Shown here: piece after piece, positions 6,510-9,978 of the stretch | How the letters are laid out: each line of letters begins with the position of its first letter | Position numbering within the stretch: the first letter of the stretch is position 1 | Source: Treponema sp. UBA4328 | Lineage (GTDB): Bacteria; Spirochaetota; Spirochaetia; Treponematales; Treponemataceae | Length of the DNA stretch: 9,978 nucleotides | Assembly: GCA_002394465.1 (NCBI GenBank) | Contig: DGTU01000039.1 | Coordinates: forward strand, 1 to 9,978 | Direction: 5' to 3' | Made by a program: the position numbers and the translations under genes | The notes under the pieces: generated by a model | Told to the model about the DNA's origin: nothing | Databases searched by the model: none | What the model saw: only the letters and a program-made list of their open reading frames with translations

Positions 6510-7943
6510 TTAAAAGTCGATGTAACTGAGGAACCTTTTCTGAAAGCCCGGAATTGCAGCCATGTTAATCTGAATTGATTTTCTGGCAAGTTCTGCGGCC
6601 TTGTTCCTGAGGCTCGGAGAGAACAGAAGTGCTGATGCTCCGGCAAGTGCACCGTTTCCGAGAACCACGCATCTGTTTTCAAGCTGTTTCGGTATGAGTC
6701 CTATTTCGCATGCATCCTGAAGGTTTAAGTTCGTTCCGAAACCTCCTGCAATGCAGAAAACAGGCAGTCCCGAAGATTTTTCGAGCATGTACTGCAGTCC
6801 CGTCTTTACGGCAGATTTTGCAAGCTGAAGGTTTCTGATATCCTGCTGTGAAATATAAACGGCCGGTGTCAGTTCGATGCAGGTCGAACCGTCTCCAAGT
6901 TTTGAAGCTCCCCTTATAAATACTCCGTTTTTGTCGATAAATTTGTTTTTGAGGAAGGTTGCTGCGGCACTTACGATTCCCGAACCGCAGATTCCCTGTG
7001 CAAATTCGTTTCCGATGACCTGGCACCTTAAGTTCCCGTTCTGGTATGTTACCCTGTCTACTGCACCGTCAATGCTGCTCATTCCACAGCTGATGTTTGC
7101 TGCTTCGAAGGCAGGTCCTGCAGCCGCTGAAGTACAGAGAATCTTTCCCGGTTTGTCTTCAGTTGAAGGAATGTAAAGAGCCATTTCAGTATTTGTACCG
7201 ATGTCTGCAAGAAGCAGGGAAGCTTTTACAGCCGATTCACCGGGTTTGAGGTTTACGGTTTCAGCACCCGGAACCGGGAAGCCTGCAGAGAGCATTGCAC
7301 AGACAGTGTCAGCTCCGATGAAGGCTCCGATGCACGGCGGGAAATAAACTTTTGTGTCTTCAGGGATGACGCTCGTATTAAAAACCTGAAGAGTATCAGC
7401 CGTAGGATTGTCGAGGTTGTCTTTGTTTTCGATTACGTCGCCTGTGCGGACCTTTCCCCATTCTGTAGTCAGGTTAAAGAGAGAACCTGCGGTAAATGGT
7501 GCCGCTGCAAGTCCGTTTACCGGAACGCCTGCGACAAAACTTAACATCGTCGTGTTTCCCGTTATGACGATGAGGCTGACAGAAGGCGGAATTCCGCGCG
7601 GAAGCTTAGTGTTGCATATTGAAAGTATCTGTGTAAAAAGTTTTTCGAGCTGTACTATGATTGAATAGTGAAGGGCAGAAGAGCCGCTTTCAATGTTCTG
7701 GGCAGAACCCCTCAGGGGAGGCCGGATTGCATAGGCTATGCGCTTGATGACATCCTGACCGTAGCGTACCTGTACGTTTTTTGCAGCTACTGTTGTCAGG
7801 TGACTCCTGTTTGAAAGCTGCCATGCGCTGACTGCAACGGTCGTAGTTCCGACGTCAACGGCCAGTCCGATTGAAACCGGTGAAATGGAATTATCCTGCT
7901 GTTCCGGGATTACCGGTATGATTCCGCTTGTTTCAATCTGCAT
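6510..7943 (-). CDS. ASKHA-fold ATPase related to corrinoid-activating RACo (DUF4445), without 2Fe-2S domain
   Basis: A 477-residue cytoplasmic protein. RACo-type proteins use ATP to drive reductive reactivation of corrinoid (cobalamin-type) proteins in methyl-transfer systems. Visible motifs: phosphate-1 loop GLAVDVGTTTVAVSAW (26-41, Asp30), YGQDVIKRI (61-69), ITGNTTMLSFVAG (127-139), phosphate-2 loop LLADIGTNTEMAL (244-256, Asp247), GICGSGIVSAA (317-327) and adenosine motif IAGGFGTNLN (398-407). These match the C-terminal RACo/DUF4445 core. Typical relatives are about 600 residues or more, with an N-terminal ferredoxin-like 2Fe-2S domain. Here only about 25 unrelated residues precede the ATPase core. 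The start is supported by ATG 7941-7943 with AGAGAGG six bases upstream and a promoter just before it. No corrinoid protein or methyltransferase gene is in the window, so the client is unknown. It could equally serve another enzyme needing ATP-driven activation. Confidence 0.88.
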   Translation of the reverse strand: MQIETSGIIPVIPEQQDNSISPVSIGLAVDVGTTTVAVSAWQLSNRSHLTTVAAKNVQVRYGQDVIKRIAYAIRPPLRGSAQNIESGSSALHYSIIVQLEKLFTQILSICNTKLPRGIPPSVSLIVITGNTTMLSFVAGVPVNGLAAAPFTAGSLFNLTTEWGKVRTGDVIENKDNLDNPTADTLQVFNTSVIPEDTKVYFPPCIGAFIGADTVCAMLSAGFPVPGAETVNLKPGESAVKASLLLADIGTNTEMALYIPSTEDKPGKILCTSAAAGPAFEAANISCGMSSIDGAVDRVTYQNGNLRCQVIGNEFAQGICGSGIVSAAATFLKNKFIDKNGVFIRGASKLGDGSTCIELTPAVYISQQDIRNLQLAKSAVKTGLQYMLEKSSGLPVFCIAGGFGTNLNLQDACEIGLIPKQLENRCVVLGNGALAGASALLFSPSLRNKAAELARKSIQINMAAIPGFQKRFLSYIDF

Positions 7944-7961
7944 TTATAACCTCTCTAATTT

Positions 7962-7990
7962 ATTATAAAAGCATAACGGTTTTTTAGCAA
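7962..7990 (-). promoter_or_regulatory. Sigma70-type promoter of the ASKHA ATPase gene
   Basis: On the minus strand, TTGCTA (7985-7990) and a perfect TATAAT (7962-7967) are separated by 17 bases. The start of transcription would fall near 7955, just before the AGAGAGG ribosome binding site, giving a very short leader. Confidence 0.65.
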
Positions 7991-7993
7991 TTA

Positions 7994-8025
7994 ATCATTT
8001 TGTTTTCAAAGGAAACGCTTATGAT
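7994..8025. other. Imperfect dyad between two divergent promoters
   Basis: Outer arms ATCAT (7994-7998) and ATGAT (8021-8025) enclose an inner stem, GTTTTC (8002-8007) with GGAAAC (8011-8016), which has one T-G pair and an AAA loop. It lies between the ATPase promoter and the rny promoter and could be a regulator site. The symmetry is modest and may be chance in AT-rich DNA. Confidence 0.25.
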
Positions 8026-8041
8026 GTGTAAATTTATTTGT

Positions 8042-8069
8042 TTGACAATGAGTGTTTTGTTGGTATAAT
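8042..8069 (+). promoter_or_regulatory. Strong consensus promoter of rny, with extended -10
   Basis: Perfect TTGACA (8042-8047) and perfect TATAAT (8064-8069) are 16 bases apart, with TGG directly before the -10 (extended -10, TG-N-TATAAT). Transcription should start around 8076, leaving a leader of about 60 bases before the GTG. This rules out an upstream in-frame GTG at 8052, which lies inside the promoter spacer. Confidence 0.85.
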
Positions 8070-8123
8070 AGTAAAGTGTATATTCAGAAATTGTTTTTAA
8101 AATCTGGATGTACAATTGCAAAA

Positions 8124-8128
8124 AGGAG
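8124..8128 (+). promoter_or_regulatory. Ribosome binding site that fixes the rny start
   Basis: AGGAG, seven bases before the GTG at 8136. It is the only good Shine-Dalgarno match in the leader, and it places the start directly before the membrane anchor typical of RNase Y. Confidence 0.85.
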
Positions 8129-8135
8129 AAAAAAA

Positions 8136-9674
8136 GTGAATACAACACAGATAGTTTTATTCATCGTTCTCCCTGTTGCAGGAATTGTTCTTGGATGGAT
8201 TATTCGCTGGCTTTATGCCAGATTTCAACTCTCAGCCTCGGAGCAAAAAGCAGAACGTTTAAGACAGGATGCAATAAAAGAAGCAGAAGCTCAGAAAAAG
8301 GAAATTTTGCTTGAAGCAAAAGATCAACTCTATCGTGAACGAAACCAGCAGGAGCGGGAGAACAGGGACCGTCGTGCGGAAATTCAGAAGTATGAAGCAC
8401 GTGTAAGCAAGAAAGAAGAACTGGTGGACAAACGTGCCGCTGAGTTCGACGTTAAAGAAAAAGAAATGCAGGACAGAATCCTTGCAATGAAACGTCGTGA
8501 AGAATCCCTTGCAGTTCAGGAAGAAAAATACCGTGCTGAACTCGAAAGGATTTCAGGTCTTTCTGCACAGGAAGCCAAAACACTCATCATCAAGGATCTT
8601 GAAAACGATGCCCGCCATGATGCACAGGCCCTGCTCAACAAAATTGAACAGGAAGCACAGCTTTCAGCAGAGAAAAAGGCACAGGAAATACTTGTTACGA
8701 CAATCCAGCGCCTTGCAACGGAAACGACAAGCGATATAACCGTTACAACAGTATCACTTCCAAGTGATGAAATGAAGGGACGTATCATCGGCCGCGAAGG
8801 ACGCAATATCCGTACCCTTGAGACACTGACAGGTGTAGACATCATCATCGATGATACTCCGGAAGCAGTAGTAATAAGCTGCTTTGATCCGGTACGCAAG
8901 GAAATCGCAAAACAGTCACTTGAACGCCTCGTAACTGACGGCCGTATTCATCCGGCACGCATTGAGGAAATCGTTCAGAAAGTTACCCGTGAGATTCAGC
9001 AGAAGATTTATGAAGAGGGTGAAAAGGTACTCTTTGACCTCGGAATCCACAATATGAATCAGGATGCAGTCCGTGCCCTCGGAAGACTCTACTACAGGAC
9101 AAGCTACGGTCAGAATGTTCTTACGCATTCACGTGAAGTTGCTGAAATTGCAACGATGCTTGCTGCTGAAGTCGGAGCAAACAAGGAACTTGCAAAACGA
9201 GCAGCTCTCCTTCACGATATCGGTAAGGGTGCAGAAGCTGACAGTGATCAGAACCACGCAGAAGTCGGTGCAGAAATGGCACGCAAAATGGGTGAAGATC
9301 AGCGCGTCATTAATGCGATTGCGGCACATCACAATGATGTTGAAGCAACGACACTTGAAGCCGTTATCGTTCAGATTGCAGATGCAATTTCTGCAGCACG
9401 TCCTGGTGCACGCCGTGAGACTGTTGATAACTATATCAAGCGTCTTGAAAACCTCGAAGAAATTGCAGAAAAGTTCCAGGGTGTTGAAAAGGCCTTTGCA
9501 ATTCAGGCCGGACGTGAACTGCGCATTCTCGTCAACAACGAAAAGATTGCAGACGGTGAAGTTAAGGATCTTGCACAGAAGATTGCAAAACAGATCGAAA
9601 CTGACCTCCGCTATCCTGGAAGAATCAAGCTGACTATGATCCGTGAAACAAGAATCGTAGAATATGCAAGATAA
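8136..9674 (+). CDS. rny: RNase Y, membrane-anchored endoribonuclease
   Basis: Initiates mRNA decay and processing by endonucleolytic cleavage at the inner face of the membrane. Starting at GTG 8136 the protein has 512 residues, matching the family's usual 510-520. Domains: N-terminal transmembrane helix about 6-26 (IVLFIVLPVAGIVLGWII) and a long charged coiled coil about 32-172. A KH RNA-binding domain follows at about 200-265, with the GxxG loop GREG at 219-222 in RIIGREGRNIR. The metal-dependent HD domain begins around 325, with His331 (LTHSREVAE), the HD pair His360-Asp361 (LLHDIGKG) and His398-His399 (AAHHND). The C-terminal RNase Y extension ends RETRIVEYAR. All key residues are present. 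It is monocistronic here, with its own strong promoter and terminator. The ymdB partner often found next to rny in Firmicutes is absent; the neighbours are the divergent ATPase gene and the convergent ilvC. Confidence 0.98.
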   Translation: MNTTQIVLFIVLPVAGIVLGWIIRWLYARFQLSASEQKAERLRQDAIKEAEAQKKEILLEAKDQLYRERNQQERENRDRRAEIQKYEARVSKKEELVDKRAAEFDVKEKEMQDRILAMKRREESLAVQEEKYRAELERISGLSAQEAKTLIIKDLENDARHDAQALLNKIEQEAQLSAEKKAQEILVTTIQRLATETTSDITVTTVSLPSDEMKGRIIGREGRNIRTLETLTGVDIIIDDTPEAVVISCFDPVRKEIAKQSLERLVTDGRIHPARIEEIVQKVTREIQQKIYEEGEKVLFDLGIHNMNQDAVRALGRLYYRTSYGQNVLTHSREVAEIATMLAAEVGANKELAKRAALLHDIGKGAEADSDQNHAEVGAEMARKMGEDQRVINAIAAHHNDVEATTLEAVIVQIADAISAARPGARRETVDNYIKRLENLEEIAEKFQGVEKAFAIQAGRELRILVNNEKIADGEVKDLAQKIAKQIETDLRYPGRIKLTMIRETRIVEYAR

Positions 9675-9691
9675 ACAATCGTAAGATGATT

Positions 9692-9724
9692 AAAAAGGTT
9701 CTGACATAAGTCAGAACCTTTTTT
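9692..9724 (+). terminator. Rho-independent terminator of rny
   Basis: A 14-bp perfect stem, AAAAAGGTTCTGAC (9692-9705) with GTCAGAACCTTTTT (9710-9723), loop ATAA, running into T6. It starts 17 bases after the rny stop codon. The A-run on the left arm means it could also act weakly on the opposite strand. Confidence 0.93.
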
Positions 9725-9750
9725 ATGTCCATTATCCGACTGAAAGGAAT

Positions 9751-9782
9751 AAAAAAAATCCCGGACCGTAGGCCCGGGATTT
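9751..9782 (-). terminator. Rho-independent terminator of ilvC (minus strand)
   Basis: Read on the minus strand, a 12-bp stem (9771-9782 with 9756-9767, one G-U pair at 9773/9765) with a 3-base loop is followed by a T-run from the A8 at 9751-9758. It faces the rny terminator, as expected for converging genes. It lies 112 bases beyond the ilvC stop; removing the 80-base duplicated unit would leave a more typical 32. Confidence 0.88.
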
Positions 9783-9835
9783 GATCTTAATGTTTTAGAA
9801 ATCCAACCGTCTTATTACAGTACCGGTTTCATTAG

Positions 9836-9860
9836 GAGGATTCGCCTTGCGGCGAACCTC
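9836..9860. repeat. Hairpin A of the mini-element
   Basis: GAGG-A-TTCGCC (9836-9846) pairs with GGCGAACCTC (9851-9860) around the loop TTGC. This gives a 10-bp stem with a single bulged A at 9840. Confidence 0.8.
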
Positions 9861-9862
9861 TA

Positions 9863-9884
9863 CGAGTTTGCTTAGGCAAACTCG
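9863..9884. repeat. Hairpin B of the mini-element
   Basis: Perfect 9-bp arms CGAGTTTGC (9863-9871) and GCAAACTCG (9876-9884) around the loop TTAG. Only two bases separate it from hairpin A, so the two form a tandem stem-loop pair in the ilvC 3' untranslated region. No T-tract follows on the minus strand. Confidence 0.85.
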
Positions 9885-9894
9885 CGCATATTTT

Positions 9895-9978
9895 TTACAG
9901 TACCGGTTTCATAGCTGTCATGTAGGCGCGCAGCTTGCGGCCTACAACTTCGATCGGGTGGTTGCGGATTTCTGCATT
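9895..9978 (-). CDS. ilvC: Probable ketol-acid reductoisomerase, C-terminal 27 residues only
   Basis: The gene runs off the right edge of the window; only 27 codons and the TAA (9895-9897) are visible. The residues AEIRNHPIEVVGRKLRAYM resemble the C-terminal helix of ketol-acid reductoisomerases, where an NHPIE-x-VG-x-x-LR block is common. That enzyme performs the NADPH-dependent second step of valine, leucine and isoleucine synthesis in the cytoplasm. With so little sequence the call rests on this one block; no catalytic residue is visible. The final six codons belong to the 18-bp repeat duplicated at 9815-9832, and the mini-element begins directly after the stop. It converges with rny, and each gene has its own terminator. 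Confidence 0.72.
   Translation of the reverse strand, partial: NAEIRNHPIEVVGRKLRAYMTAMKPVL

Larger units (their letters stand above)
9815..9912. mobile_element. Apparent 62-bp palindromic mini-element flanked by 18-bp direct repeats
   Basis: TTACAGTACCGGTTTCAT occurs exactly at 9815-9832 and again at 9895-9912. The bases just outside and just inside each copy differ, so the match is exactly 18 bp. The right copy is the last six codons of ilvC including its stop; the left copy is a non-coding duplicate. Between them, 9833-9894 holds two hairpins and no ORF. The simplest reading is insertion of a small non-autonomous element with duplication of the target. The insertion kept the ilvC reading frame and stop codon intact. 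The family of the element is not recognised. Confidence 0.6.

Noticed and set aside
6679..7026. 115-residue minus-strand open frame inside the ATPase gene
   Set aside because: It is a frame-shifted reading of the conserved ASKHA region with basic, unstructured composition; a shadow frame.
8021..8068. Tiny 15-codon open frame after AAAGGAAA upstream of rny
   Set aside because: It ends inside the rny -10 element and lies upstream of the predicted transcript start; probably chance.
8052..8135. Longer RNase Y starting at GTG 8052
   Set aside because: That codon lies in the spacer of the consensus promoter (8042-8069) and would not be transcribed. The extra 28 residues do not look like an RNase Y N-terminus, and AGGAG at 8124-8128 supports GTG 8136.
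8516..8899. 127-residue minus-strand open frame inside rny
   Set aside because: Low-complexity Ser/Val/Arg-rich translation antisense to conserved RNase Y sequence, with no ribosome binding site or homology recognised; a shadow frame.
9064..9633. 189-residue plus-strand open frame inside rny in another frame
   Set aside because: Overlaps the HD domain of RNase Y throughout and has a compositionally odd translation; a shadow frame.
9815..9912. CRISPR array
   Set aside because: Only two copies of an 18-bp repeat are present, one of them coding; there is no regular repeat-spacer series and no cas gene.

Overview
The window looks like chromosomal DNA from a host-associated, carbohydrate-fermenting spirochaete of the genus Treponema (rumen or gut type). 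The case rests on several things: short Lys-rich signal peptides ending in FA-EE, a lipoprotein with a relaxed lipobox, an RNase Y with strong spirochaete/Firmicute-like domain structure, a sugar-type ABC binding protein, and a very large secreted pectin esterase. This is inference from gene content; no rRNA or other definitive marker is present.

Layout, left to right. (1) Positions 1-1098 hold the C-terminal part of a sugar-type extracellular solute-binding protein (+ strand, start outside the window). (2) Positions 1099-1235 hold a dRS3-like palindromic repeat followed by a bidirectional terminator shared with the converging gene. (3) Positions 1236-1892 (- strand) encode a small lipoprotein with a possible C39/papain-like cysteine-peptidase fold. 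(4) Positions 1906-1945 hold an almost perfect 18-bp palindrome just upstream of that gene's ribosome binding site. (5) Positions 1976-5806 (- strand) encode a 1276-residue secreted enzyme fusing a pectin methylesterase (CE8) to a rhamnogalacturonan/pectin acetylesterase (CE12), with several beta-sandwich modules. (6) Positions 5807-5940 are a divergent promoter region, followed by a 188-residue probable outer-membrane beta-barrel protein (5941-6507, +). (7) Positions 6510-7943 (- strand) encode an ASKHA ATPase of the RACo/DUF4445 type that lacks the usual N-terminal 2Fe-2S domain. (8) A second divergent promoter region precedes rny (RNase Y, 8136-9674, +), which has a near-perfect promoter and its own terminator. 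(9) The right end holds a minus-strand terminator, a small double-hairpin insertion flanked by 18-bp direct repeats, and the last 27 codons of a probable ilvC (ketol-acid reductoisomerase).

How the genes fit together: the solute-binding protein, the CE8-CE12 esterase and perhaps the divergent outer-membrane protein fit a plant-polysaccharide (pectin) lifestyle. The esterase would remove methyl and acetyl groups so that lyases and hydrolases encoded elsewhere can cut the backbone, releasing sugars for ABC import. The RACo-like ATPase, rny and ilvC are not obviously part of that pathway.

I do not see a clear multi-gene system that is new. The items most worth a second look are the apparent mini-element insertion at the 3' end of ilvC with an 18-bp target duplication, the domain architecture of the esterase, the possible C39-like lipoprotein beside it, the palindrome at 1906-1945, and the Fe-S-less RACo-like protein.
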